Positions 1 to 7,309 of a stretch of DNA of 33,738 bases are shown in pieces (the stretch's first letter is position 1; each line of letters starts with the position of its first letter). The notes under the pieces are model-generated. The model saw only the letters and a list, made by a program, of their open reading frames with translations, was not told where the DNA came from and ran no database searches. The stretch lies in contig JAHBWA010000098.1 of assembly GCA_019637195.1 (NCBI GenBank), positions 1 to 33,738 on the forward strand, given 5' to 3'. This stretch comes from Labilithrix sp. Its GTDB lineage: Bacteria > Myxococcota_A > Polyangia > Polyangiales > Polyangiaceae. A program made the translations under genes and the position numbers.

Positions 1-861
1 GGGGCGACCGCCGCCGCGCTGGCGATCGGCGTCGTCGTCCTCGCGGCGCGCACCGCGGAGGACGCGGCTCCGTGCGGCGCCGGGTTCGCGCGCACCGGTC
101 CGCGCTGCTGCGCCGCTCCCGCGCGCGCGCCGGGCGTGTGCGCGTCGCGCCAGGGCGATGCGTGTCCGGCGCCGCTCGAGGCGACCGCGCGCGGCTGCGA
201 CGCGCCCGAGCGCGACGTCGTCGAGGTCCCGCCGACGAAGGTCGTCGTCGGGCCGTCCGACTGGGAGGCCGAGGGCCGCGTCGCTCCCCGGACCGTGGAG
301 GTCGGGCGCTTCGCGCTCGATCGCTTCGAGGTGTCCGTCGGCCGCGCGTGCGCCCACCCGGCGATGACCGGCGCGGCGTGGTGTGACGCGACGGACGCCG
401 CGCGCGCCGCGAGCGGCGTCGGCCTCGCCGCGGCGAAGGACTTCTGCGCGTCGCGCGGCGGGCGCCTGCCGACGGAGGACGAGTGGCTCGCCGCCGCCGG
501 AGGCGACAGGCCGCGCCGCTACCCGTGGGGCGACACGGGCGCCGTCTGCCGCCGCGCCGCGTGGGGCCTCGAGGCGGGGCCGTGCGCGGAGGGCGCCGCG
601 GGGCCCGACACGGTCGGCGCCCACCCCGAGGGCGCGACGCCGCTCGGGATCCACGATCTCGCGGGCAACGTCGCCGAGTGGGTCGAGCCGAGCTGCGCCG
701 AGCCCGGCGGATCCTGCCCCCGCGTCGTCCGCGGCGGATCCTGGAAGACGCGCCTGGCGACCGAGCTCCGGACCTGGCTCCGCCGCGAGGTCGACGCCGC
801 CGCCGAGCGGGGCGGCGATCCGACGATCGGCTTCCGCTGCGCCTACGATCGCGCGCCCTGA
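1..861 (+). CDS. Membrane-anchored FGE/SUMF-domain protein (5' end outside window)
   Basis: The frame is open from the first base, so the N-terminus lies outside the window; 286 residues are visible. A hydrophobic segment (about residues 2-16) looks like a membrane anchor. It is followed by a Cys-rich, Ala/Pro-rich linker and a C-terminal formylglycine-generating-enzyme/sulfatase-modifying-factor fold (about residues 95-282). Visible family motifs are RLPTEDEW, YPWGD, GIHDLAGNVAEWVE, VVRGGSWK and the terminal GFRCA. In myxobacteria this domain is common on secreted or membrane proteins, often C-terminal to a Ser/Thr kinase, so a kinase upstream of the window is possible. The Cys pair used by true formylglycine-generating enzymes is not evident here, so it may be a non-catalytic, C-type-lectin-like relative. 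Function inferred from fold only. Confidence 0.85.
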   Translation, partial: GATAAALAIGVVVLAARTAEDAAPCGAGFARTGPRCCAAPARAPGVCASRQGDACPAPLEATARGCDAPERDVVEVPPTKVVVGPSDWEAEGRVAPRTVEVGRFALDRFEVSVGRACAHPAMTGAAWCDATDAARAASGVGLAAAKDFCASRGGRLPTEDEWLAAAGGDRPRRYPWGDTGAVCRRAAWGLEAGPCAEGAAGPDTVGAHPEGATPLGIHDLAGNVAEWVEPSCAEPGGSCPRVVRGGSWKTRLATELRTWLRREVDAAAERGGDPTIGFRCAYDRAP

Positions 862-981
862 CGTCCCGCCTCGGCGCCGTGAACCGCGCGCCTGGGGAGC
901 TGCAGCCCGGATTGGCCTCGCGCCGCGCGCCGAACGAACCGGCTACCGCTCGTCGTTCGTGGGAGTACGCTGGACCGTCCC

Positions 982-2217
982 ATGACCGCAGCGGTCCTCA
1001 GCATCGGCACGGAGCTCACGCGAGGCGAGCTCGTCAACACCAACGCTTCCTGGATCTCGGCCGGCCTTACGGACCTCGGCTTCGAGGTGACCGAGCACAG
1101 CGCCGTCGACGACGACAAGGGCCGGATCGTCGCCGCGCTCGAGCGCCTCGCGCGCGGAGCGAAGGTCGTGGTCTGCACCGGCGGGCTCGGCCCGACGACC
1201 GACGACCTCACGACGGAGGCCGTGGCCGCCGCCGTAGGCGTCCCGATCGAGCGCGACGCGGCGTCGCTCGACCACATCCGGCGCCGCTTCGAGAAGCTCG
1301 GCCGCACGATGAGCGAGTCCAACGCGAAGCAGGCCGACTTCCCGGCCGGCGCGACGATCCTGCCGAACCCGATCGGCACGGCGCCCGGCTTCGCGGTCGA
1401 GGTCCACGGCGCGCGCGCGTTCTTCATGCCCGGCGTGCCGCGCGAGATGAAGCGGATGTTCGACGAGCACGTCGTGCCGCGGATCCGCGAGCTCGCGCCG
1501 AACGACAGCCACCAGCTCCGGTTCCGCACCTTCGGCCTCCCCGAGAGCGTCGTCGGCGAGAAGCTCTCCGGCGTAGAGGCGGGGTTCCCGGGCGTGACGA
1601 TCGGCTACCGCGCGCACTTCCCCGAGATCGAGGTCAAGGTCCTCGCGCGCGCCGCCGATCGCGGCGCCGCCGTGGATCTCGCCGAGCGCGCGGCGGCCGA
1701 GGTCCAGGCGCGCCTCGGTGAGGTGATCTACGGCAACGGCGAGGACACGTTCGCCGGTGTCGTGGGGCGCGCGCTCCGGACGCGCGGCTGGACGCTCGCG
1801 ATCGCCGAGTCGTGTACCGGCGGCCTCGTCGGGCACCTCCTCACCAAGGAGCCCGGCGCGTCGGACTTCCTCCTGCTCGACGCGGTCACCTACGCGAACT
1901 CGGCGAAGCAGGCGGTGCTCGGGGTCGACGAGGACGCGCTCCGCGGCCACGGCGCGGTGAGCGCCGAGGTGGCGACGCGGATGGCCGACGGCGCGCGCCG
2001 CGTCTCCGGCGCCGACGTCGCGCTGGCGATCACCGGCATCGCGGGCCCGACGGGCGGCAGCGACACGAAGCCTGTGGGGCTCGTCTACCTCGCGGTCTCG
2101 ACGCCGAAGGGCACCGTGGTCAAGGAGCAGACGTTCCCGGGCGAGCGCCACTGGATCCAGACGCTCGCCGCGTACGTGGGCCTCGCGATGGTCCGCGTGG
2201 CGTGCAAGAACGCGTGA
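982..2217 (+). CDS. cinA: CinA-family protein: MoCF-like domain plus nicotinamide-nucleotide amidohydrolase
   Basis: A 411-residue protein with the full CinA architecture and normal length. The N-terminal molybdopterin-binding-like (COG1058) domain has GTELTRGELVNTNASW near the start and CTGGLGPTTDDLTTEAV at about residues 72-88. The C-terminal PncC-type domain carries AESCTGGLVGHLL (about 275-287, with the family's nucleophile-region Ser) and ITGIAGPTGG (about 351-360). In the family, the N-terminal domain has ADP-ribose pyrophosphatase activity and the C-terminal domain deamidates nicotinamide mononucleotide, recycling pyridine nucleotides; the protein is cytoplasmic. The ATG at 982 puts the first conserved strand (AAVLSIGTEL) at the N-terminus. 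It stands alone on the plus strand, convergent with the downstream protease gene. Confidence 0.95.
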   Translation: MTAAVLSIGTELTRGELVNTNASWISAGLTDLGFEVTEHSAVDDDKGRIVAALERLARGAKVVVCTGGLGPTTDDLTTEAVAAAVGVPIERDAASLDHIRRRFEKLGRTMSESNAKQADFPAGATILPNPIGTAPGFAVEVHGARAFFMPGVPREMKRMFDEHVVPRIRELAPNDSHQLRFRTFGLPESVVGEKLSGVEAGFPGVTIGYRAHFPEIEVKVLARAADRGAAVDLAERAAAEVQARLGEVIYGNGEDTFAGVVGRALRTRGWTLAIAESCTGGLVGHLLTKEPGASDFLLLDAVTYANSAKQAVLGVDEDALRGHGAVSAEVATRMADGARRVSGADVALAITGIAGPTGGSDTKPVGLVYLAVSTPKGTVVKEQTFPGERHWIQTLAAYVGLAMVRVACKNA

Positions 2218-2240
2218 GGTGAGCGTCGGCGCCGCGTCCG

Positions 2241-2304
2241 CGCGTGCGTCCGCGGCCTTCGTCAGCGGGCCGCGCGTGCGTCCGCGGCCTTCGTCAGCGG
2301 GCCG
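2241..2304. repeat. Two perfect 32-bp tandem copies spanning a gene 3' end
   Basis: The 32-bp block at 2241-2272 is repeated exactly at 2273-2304. The second copy contains the last codons and the TGA stop (2294-2296, complement) of the minus-strand protease gene. The first copy therefore carries a second copy of that stop context just downstream of the gene. It lies between the convergent cinA and protease genes. Confidence 0.95.
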
Positions 2305-3658
2305 CGAGGATCTCGTCGGCCCACTGCTTCGCCTGCGCGCACGTCGAGGTCGACGTCCACGCGGCCTTCACGGCGCGCGCCGGGCCCGCGGCCATCACGA
2401 GGTCGCGGTCCTTGCGCGCGAACAGCAAGGGGCCGAGGTCCTTGCGCTCGAAGCAGACGACGACGGGCGTCTCGATCGCGGTCGCGCCGTGCGCCTTCTT
2501 CAAGCCGGGCGTGAGCTTCTGCATCGCGCGCTCGGCGAACGAGAGCGCGTCGTAGCGGGCGTGGACGGCGAACGCGATCTCGTCGCCCTTCGTGTAGACG
2601 GCCGAGCGATCGCCGCCCCAACCGGCGGCGGCGGTGCGCGCGGAGGCGTTGTCGACCCACTCCTCGAACGTGAGCGCGAAGCCGAGCTCGCCGAACGTGT
2701 CCTCGTCGTCGAGCTTCCAGCCCGCGCCGAGCGCGGCCGCGGACGGCGCGGGTACGGGGATGGCGGGCTCGTGGATCTCCCATTTGTCGACGTGGAGGAT
2801 CTGCTCGGTGGTCGTCGGCGGCTGCGCCCACGCGCGGTCGACCATCGCCCAGCCCCCCTTGCGACGGAGCGCGTTCACGAAGGAGAGGCCGTCGATGTAA
2901 GGCGCGATCAGCGTCGTGCGGAGGATGTGCGGGACGCTCTGGATCGACGCGCCGTTCACGCCGCTCGCCATCAGCTCGCGCACCATCTCGTCGGGGAGAT
3001 CGAGCGCGGTGCGCTCCTGCTCCGCCATGATGAAGTCCATCATCAGGCTCGTGGCGTCGCCCTCGGCGAGGCAGGCGAGCGCCAGCGTCTCGTCGCCCTT
3101 GCCCGGGCGGTACGACGAGCGGGACTTGAGGTCCCAGCTCTGGTCTTGCAGCGCGTGCACGAGCTCGTGCGCGAGCGTGGCTTGAGCCTCCTTCCCGCGG
3201 AGGTCCGCGGCGAGGTACATCGTGCCCGTCTTCGGCTCGTAGAAGCCCTCGAGCTGCGCCTCGAGGAGCTTCAGCATCTCGCCGAGGTAGTCGAAGGTCG
3301 GCGGCGCGAAGCCGAACATCTGGAGGAGCTGCCCCTCGCGGCGGAGCGCCTCGGCCGGGTACTCGCGGAGCGCCTTCTCCTTTACGCGTCCGACGAGCTT
3401 GTCACGATCGAGCCGGACGCCCGGGACGGCGCGCGTGGCCTTCACGCCGCGGAGCTCGCTCACGCGCGTCAGCGCGCGCGCGACGGCCTTCGACTCCTTC
3501 GACGAGAGGGAGCCTTCCTCGGCGGCCGGGCCCTCCGCGGCGCTGCTCGCGTCGGGCGCCGTCGTCTTGGCGGCGTCGCTCGACGCGGCCGGCGCCGTGC
3601 TCGCCCCCGAGCACGACGCGAGCGCGAGGGCAGCCGCGATGCCCGCGAGTCGCTTCAC
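2294..3658 (-). CDS. Putative zinc metalloprotease lipoprotein (HExxH)
   Basis: 454 residues. A short signal peptide ends in a lipobox (LASC, Cys16), so it is probably a lipoprotein. An Ala/Ser-rich linker (17-50) precedes the main domain. HELVHALQDQ at residues 164-173 is an HExxH zinc-metalloprotease motif, and Glu199 in LAEGDATSLMMD lies 31 residues after the HExxH, a plausible third zinc ligand of gluzincin type. I cannot name a specific peptidase family. The GTG start (3656-3658, complement) overlaps the rpe stop codon as GTGA, so the gene is translationally coupled to rpe. Enzymatic activity is inferred from the motif alone; the substrate is unknown. Confidence 0.85.
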   Translation of the reverse strand: MKRLAGIAAALALASCSGASTAPAASSDAAKTTAPDASSAAEGPAAEEGSLSSKESKAVARALTRVSELRGVKATRAVPGVRLDRDKLVGRVKEKALREYPAEALRREGQLLQMFGFAPPTFDYLGEMLKLLEAQLEGFYEPKTGTMYLAADLRGKEAQATLAHELVHALQDQSWDLKSRSSYRPGKGDETLALACLAEGDATSLMMDFIMAEQERTALDLPDEMVRELMASGVNGASIQSVPHILRTTLIAPYIDGLSFVNALRRKGGWAMVDRAWAQPPTTTEQILHVDKWEIHEPAIPVPAPSAAALGAGWKLDDEDTFGELGFALTFEEWVDNASARTAAAGWGGDRSAVYTKGDEIAFAVHARYDALSFAERAMQKLTPGLKKAHGATAIETPVVVCFERKDLGPLLFARKDRDLVMAAGPARAVKAAWTSTSTCAQAKQWADEILAAR

Positions 3659-4314
3659 TGGGCGCTCCGGATCGCGTCGATCGCGCTCTTGTAGTCCTTG
3701 CCGTTGAAGACGGCGTTGCCCGCCACCAGGATCCGCGCGCCCGCGTCGATCGCGTCCTTCGCCGTCTCTGCGGTGATCCCGCCGTCGATCTCGAGGTCGA
3801 TCGGGAGGCCGCGCTCGTCGATCATCTTTCGGATCGCCGCGACCTTCGGCAAGACCTCGCGGATCAAGGTCTGACCGCCGAAGCCGGGGTTCACGCTCAT
3901 CACGAGGATCTGATCGGCGACGTCGAGGACGTAGCGCAGCGTGTCCTCGTTCGTCGCGGGGTTCAGCGTGACGCCGGCGCGCTTGCCGAGCGACCGGATG
4001 TGCGACAGCGTCCGGTGGAGGTGCGTCGTCGCCTCGACGTGCACCGTGATCGTGTCGGCCCCCGCGGCGGCGAACTCTTCGACGTAGCGCTCAGGCTCGA
4101 CGATCATCAGGTGAACGTCGAGCGGCAGCTTGGTGACGCGGCGGATCGCCTTCACGACGGGCGGGCCGATCGTGATGTTCGGGACGAAGCGGCCGTCCAT
4201 CACGTCGACGTGGAGCCAGTCGGCTCCGGCGGCCTCGACGGCCGCGATTTCCTCGCCGAGCCGGGCGAAGTCTGCCGAGAGAATCGAGGGGGCGACGAGA
4301 ATGCGCTGGTTCAT
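3655..4314 (-). CDS. rpe: Ribulose-phosphate 3-epimerase
   Basis: 219 residues, the normal length for Rpe, which interconverts ribulose 5-phosphate and xylulose 5-phosphate in the pentose phosphate pathway. Visible are the N-terminal VAPSILSADFARLGEE, the metal and catalytic residues His35 and Asp37 (LHVDVMDGRF), His68 (DVHLM), VNPGFGGQ at 141-148 (phosphate region) and Asp177 in DLEIDGGI. The ATG at 4312-4314 (complement) was chosen because conserved Rpe sequence starts a few residues later; an in-frame GTG at 4347 would add 11 atypical residues. Its start is preceded by a perfect inverted repeat covering the likely ribosome-binding site. It is the first gene of an operon with the downstream protease lipoprotein. 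Confidence 0.97.
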   Translation of the reverse strand: MNQRILVAPSILSADFARLGEEIAAVEAAGADWLHVDVMDGRFVPNITIGPPVVKAIRRVTKLPLDVHLMIVEPERYVEEFAAAGADTITVHVEATTHLHRTLSHIRSLGKRAGVTLNPATNEDTLRYVLDVADQILVMSVNPGFGGQTLIREVLPKVAAIRKMIDERGLPIDLEIDGGITAETAKDAIDAGARILVAGNAVFNGKDYKSAIDAIRSAQ

Positions 4315-4339
4315 GAGGCTCCGACAATTGCGGAGCCTC
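4315..4339 (-). promoter_or_regulatory. Perfect 9-bp inverted repeat over the rpe ribosome-binding region
   Basis: Arms GAGGCTCCG (4315-4323) and CGGAGCCTC (4331-4339) are exact inverted complements around a 7-base loop (ACAATTG). In the rpe transcript, the arm next to the ATG contains the only close GGAG, so folding would hide the Shine-Dalgarno sequence. A second AGGAGG-like tract sits at the outer edge. It lies in the 86-bp divergent region between rpe and the GNAT gene, so a DNA operator is the alternative reading. Confidence 0.7.
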
Positions 4340-4400
4340 CTTACCACAGGTGAAGTCCTGCCCTTGCACTCGGCGCGCGCTTGCGAAACTCTAGGCGGAC

Positions 4401-4865
4401 ATGCAGACGCGCAAGATCACCAAGGCTGACTTCGACCAGATCGTCGAGGTCATCGACCGTTGGTGGGGAGGACCGATCAGCACGTTCGCCCATCCGATCT
4501 TCTTTTACGAGCTCGGAGACAACGCGCTGATCGTGGAGGACGACGGTCGTCTCATCGGTTTCCTCCTGGGCTTCATCGTCTTCAAGGCGCCGAAGACCGG
4601 GTACGTCCACCTCGTCGGGATCCACCCCGACTACCGGCGCCAGGGCGTCGGTCGCCTCCTCTACGAGAACTTCACCGAGCGCTGCCGCGGTCTCGGGTGC
4701 CAGCGCATGAAGGCGATCACGACGGTGGGGCACGAGGGCTCGATGCGCTTCCACGAGGCGATGGGCTGGGACGCGTCGGAGGTCGACGACTACGCGGGGC
4801 CGAGCCGGCGGCGCATCGTCTTCACGAAGGACCTGAGCGTGCCGCCGCGGGTCGCGCTGGCCTGA
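4401..4865 (+). CDS. GNAT-family N-acetyltransferase
   Basis: 154 residues with the single GNAT fold. Motif A, GIHPDYRRQGVGRLLYENF, lies at about residues 73-91, with the acetyl-CoA pyrophosphate-binding R/Q-x-x-G-x-G pattern RRQGVG at 79-84. The preceding beta strand (GYVHLVGI) and the later FHEAMGWD segment (motif B region) are also typical. The substrate cannot be told; the single-domain form resembles RimI or small-molecule acetyltransferases. It is divergent from rpe, with 86 bp between the start codons. Confidence 0.93.
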   Translation: MQTRKITKADFDQIVEVIDRWWGGPISTFAHPIFFYELGDNALIVEDDGRLIGFLLGFIVFKAPKTGYVHLVGIHPDYRRQGVGRLLYENFTERCRGLGCQRMKAITTVGHEGSMRFHEAMGWDASEVDDYAGPSRRRIVFTKDLSVPPRVALA

Positions 4866-5014
4866 GGCGGCTCGGGCCGCGGCGACGTCCACTTCTGGCC
4901 CTGCGCGTGGAGTGCCGGTCTCGCACGTCTGCGCGTGCCGATCGGGCCGAGACGTGGGAAGCTCAGGCTCGGGCGCGGCCCTCGCCGGCGCTCTTTTCGG
5001 GTCGAGGCACATCG

Positions 5015-5860
5015 ATGACGCGCACGCCTGCTCGCACCACGCTCTCGCTCCTCGGTACGGCGGCGCTCGTCGCGGGGGCGCTCGGTGGCTCTCTCGTCGC
5101 GTGCAGCTCGGACGGCTCGCGCGCGCCGTTCGTCGGCGCGGAGCCGGACGCGTCGACCGGCCCCGACGCCGCGGGCCCCGCGCCGACGACCACCGCGACG
5201 CCGGTGACGCCGTCGAAGACCTCCGACGCGGGTGGCGCGGCGCCGGACGACGACTGCGAGCGGGCCTCGCCCAGCAACGTGTGCGGAGTCGTCCCGCAGT
5301 GCGGCTGCGCTCCGACGCACACGTGCGACGTCGTCGACTCGCAGGGCACTGCCCGGTGCGTCACGGCGGGCAACGCGCCGATGGGCCACCCCTGCACGGC
5401 CACCGCGGGCTGCGCCCTCGGCCTCACGTGCATCTTCGGGACGTGCCACGCGTTCTGCGACGATCCGGCGTCGGCGTGCACGGCCCCGGGGACCGGCGCC
5501 TGCGCGCAGATCAACGCGTCGGGCGGCACCCCGGTCCCGAACCTGGCGATCTGCCGGGTCGCCTGCGCGCTCCACGATCCGGCCAGCTGCGGCGGCGTCA
5601 CGAACGCCGGGATCGGCGTCTGCTACGTCGACGATCAGAGCAGCACCGACTGCCAGGAGGGCGGCGCGCGCACGGAGGGCCAGTCGTGCTCGCAGGCCGA
5701 CGCTTGCGGTCCCGGGCTCGTCTGCACCACCACGAGCGGCAACAGCACGTGCAAGCGCTGGTGTCGCGTCGGGCAGAACGACTGCGGCGCGGGCAGGACG
5801 TGCATGGGGTTCTCGTCCGAGGTCAACGTCGGCGGGGTGGTCTACGGCGCTTGTCCCTGA
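5015..5860 (+). CDS. Cys-rich lipoprotein of unknown function
   Basis: 281 residues. A hydrophobic signal segment ends in LVACSS, a lipobox, predicting a lipid-anchored exported protein. A low-complexity Asp/Ala/Pro/Thr linker (about 35-80) leads to a domain with more than 20 cysteines in repeated patterns (VPQCGCAPTHTCDV, GHPCTATAGCALGLTC, CSQADACGPGLVCTT). These look like consecutive small disulfide-rich modules of a kind common in myxobacterial surface proteins. The ATG at 5015 is the only start that gives a signal peptide. No enzymatic motif seen; an adhesive or structural surface role is a guess. Confidence 0.85.
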   Translation: MTRTPARTTLSLLGTAALVAGALGGSLVACSSDGSRAPFVGAEPDASTGPDAAGPAPTTTATPVTPSKTSDAGGAAPDDDCERASPSNVCGVVPQCGCAPTHTCDVVDSQGTARCVTAGNAPMGHPCTATAGCALGLTCIFGTCHAFCDDPASACTAPGTGACAQINASGGTPVPNLAICRVACALHDPASCGGVTNAGIGVCYVDDQSSTDCQEGGARTEGQSCSQADACGPGLVCTTTSGNSTCKRWCRVGQNDCGAGRTCMGFSSEVNVGGVVYGACP

Positions 5861-5872
5861 TCCGGCGCGGAT

Positions 5873-5895
5873 CGCTTTACACGCGGCATAAAGCG
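5873..5895. promoter_or_regulatory. 7-bp inverted repeat upstream of the cyclic-nucleotide-binding gene
   Basis: CGCTTTA (5873-5879) and TAAAGCG (5889-5895) are perfect inverted complements with a 9-base spacer. They lie in the 45-bp gap between the Cys-rich lipoprotein stop and the next start at 5906. There is no T-tract, so a protein-binding dyad is at least as likely as a terminator. Confidence 0.45.
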
Positions 5896-5905
5896 CGCGA
5901 AGGTC

Positions 5906-6475
5906 ATGGATGCCATGACTTCCGTGAAGCCGGCCGAGGAACAAGCAGCTCGACGAGGCGCCTCCGAGCTGCCCGTCACGATCGCGCAGCTCCGCGAGGT
6001 CGGGCTCTTCGGAGCGTTGTCGGACGAGTTCCTCGAGCACCTCACCCGTACCCTGACGGTCCAGCGCGTCATGGTCGGGGAGACCGTCTTCCGCGAGGGC
6101 GATCCGGCGCGCGAGATGTACGTCGTGCTCGACGGCGAGATCGAGGTGTTGAAGAAGAGCCGCCGCGGCCGCGAGACGCGCGTGGCGATCCTCGGTCCCA
6201 ACGACACCTTCGGTGAGATGTCGATCATCGACATGCAGCCGCGCTCGGCCACGGTCCGCGCGCTCGGGTCTGCCCGGCTGCTGCGCATCTCGACGGAAGA
6301 GGTGGACGCGCTCTACCGGTACGACCTCAAATCGTACACGCTCATCATCCTCAACATCGCGCGCGATCTCTCGCGGCGCCTGCGCGTGACCGACGGGATC
6401 CTCGCGGACTTCACCGCGAGCGTGCTCGAAGAGTACGTCTCGCCCGACGGCAAGTCCGGGCCGAGCAAGCCGTAG
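5906..6475 (+). CDS. Stand-alone cyclic-nucleotide-binding domain protein
   Basis: 189 residues. A Crp/PKA-type cyclic-nucleotide-binding domain spans about residues 34-135: LFGALSDEFLEHL, FREGDPAREMYVVLDGEIEV and the phosphate-binding cassette FGEMSIIDMQPRSATV (102-117) with the Glu and Arg that contact ribose and phosphate. After the C-helix (ILNIARDLSRRLR) there is only a short tail, and no helix-turn-helix, so it is not a Crp-type DNA-binding regulator. It may act through partner proteins. ATG at 5906 used; ATG at 5915 is also possible. Confidence 0.9.
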   Translation: MDAMTSVKPAEEQAARRGASELPVTIAQLREVGLFGALSDEFLEHLTRTLTVQRVMVGETVFREGDPAREMYVVLDGEIEVLKKSRRGRETRVAILGPNDTFGEMSIIDMQPRSATVRALGSARLLRISTEEVDALYRYDLKSYTLIILNIARDLSRRLRVTDGILADFTASVLEEYVSPDGKSGPSKP

Positions 6476-6512
6476 CCGCGACGCGAGCGCTCACGTGCGG
6501 GCGGAGCCGTGC

Positions 6513-6652
6513 AGCGCGTCGTGTCGGACGTGCGCGGTTCGCGGCGTTCAGTCGTCGTCGCCTGCGTCCGTGTAGCGCGTCGTGTCGGACGTGCGCGGTT
6601 CGCGGCGTTCAGCGCGGTCGTGGCGTTCAGTCGTCGTCGCCTGCGTCCGTGT
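6513..6652. repeat. Direct repeats containing a second copy of a gene's C-terminal codons and stop
   Basis: A 39-bp block (6513-6551) followed by a 22-bp block (6552-6573) recurs as 6574-6612 and 6631-6652; the second pair is separated by 18 extra bases. The 22-bp block encodes, on the minus strand, the TDAGDD end of the adjacent lipoprotein, and in both copies it is followed by a final Asp codon and TGA. The outer copy is thus a spare gene terminus located downstream of the real stop at 6627. Confidence 0.95.
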
Positions 6653-6926
6653 AACCTGCGTCGCCGTCGCCTGCGTCGCCTGCGTCGGTGTCGCCCGCGT
6701 CGCCGCCGTCGCCCTCGCCCGGAGGGGCGGCGGCGTCTTGCGCGGTCCCATCGTCGTCATCGCCGCGCGCGCCGGCGTCGGCGACCGGCGAGAACGAGCC
6801 TGCGTCGTTGTCCTCGGCGTCGTTGTCGATCGGCGGAAGCGGCTGCGGGTTGAGCGTGCACGCGGCGAAGCCGAGCACGACGGTGCACGCGGTGACGAGG
6901 TAGAGCCTCCGGTGTGTGCGCGTCAT
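6627..6926 (-). CDS. Small Asp/Gly-rich lipoprotein with LNPQPLPP motif
   Basis: 99 residues. A signal peptide ends at FAAC (lipobox, Cys23) and is followed at once by TLNPQPLPP. The rest is an acidic Asp/Ala/Gly low-complexity tail (GDGGDAGDTDAGDAGDGD) ending in DDD. The ATG (6924-6926, complement) overlaps the stop of the upstream lipoprotein gene as ATGA, so the two are co-translated. The shared LNPQPLPP directly after the lipobox region suggests paralogy or a common sorting or docking motif. No known function. Confidence 0.8.
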   Translation of the reverse strand: MTRTHRRLYLVTACTVVLGFAACTLNPQPLPPIDNDAEDNDAGSFSPVADAGARGDDDDGTAQDAAAPPGEGDGGDAGDTDAGDAGDGDAGYTDAGDDD

Positions 6927-7174
6927 CGATCGCCTTCCCCGCCGTCGGCGTCGGGGGCGTCGCCCGCGTCGAGGGGTGCTGTCGGCGCCGCGCCGCCGCT
7001 GCTCGAGCCGCCGTTCTCGCCGGTGGTGGGGGCTTCGCCCCGTCCGTCGTTCTGGTCGGTCGGATCGTGCGGCGGCAGCGGCTGCGGGTTCAGCCCGTCG
7101 TCGCCCATGCACGCGGCGACGGCGTGCGCGAGCACGACGACGAGCGCGAGCAGGAGTACCCACCGACGAAGCAT
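6923..7174 (-). CDS. Small lipoprotein with LNPQPLPP motif
   Basis: 83 residues. A strongly hydrophobic signal peptide (LLLALVVVLAHA) ends in VAAC (Cys22), followed by MGDDG and LNPQPLPP. The remainder is Gly/Ser/Asp-rich and disordered. The gene overlaps the next lipoprotein gene by 4 bases, forming a two-gene operon divergent from the ABC ATPase gene (135 bp between starts). The ATG at 7172-7174 (complement) is the start that gives a signal peptide. Not recognised as any characterised family. Confidence 0.8.
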   Translation of the reverse strand: MLRRWVLLLALVVVLAHAVAACMGDDGLNPQPLPPHDPTDQNDGRGEAPTTGENGGSSSGGAAPTAPLDAGDAPDADGGEGDR

Positions 7175-7194
7175 GACGGCCGCGCTCAATGGAA

Positions 7195-7207
7195 GCACCC
7201 GGGGTGC
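7195..7207. promoter_or_regulatory. Short perfect dyad in the divergent lipoprotein/ABC promoter region
   Basis: GCACCC and GGGTGC flank a single G. The dyad lies 20 bp upstream of the lipoprotein operon start and about 100 bp upstream of the ABC ATPase start. It is a possible operator, short and unproven. Confidence 0.3.
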
Positions 7208-7309
7208 CAGAAGCAAATCGAAAGGGAAACCGCGGAGCTCGTGGCGGGGGCGCGACGTCGTACCGCGACACCTTGCGGACGAGTGGCTCATGTTGGCACA
7301 ATCGCCGCG

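Noticed and set aside
4315..4347. Longer Rpe N-terminus starting at GTG 4347
   Set aside because: It would add 11 residues unlike any Rpe start and would run translation through the perfect hairpin; the ATG at 4314 fits the family.
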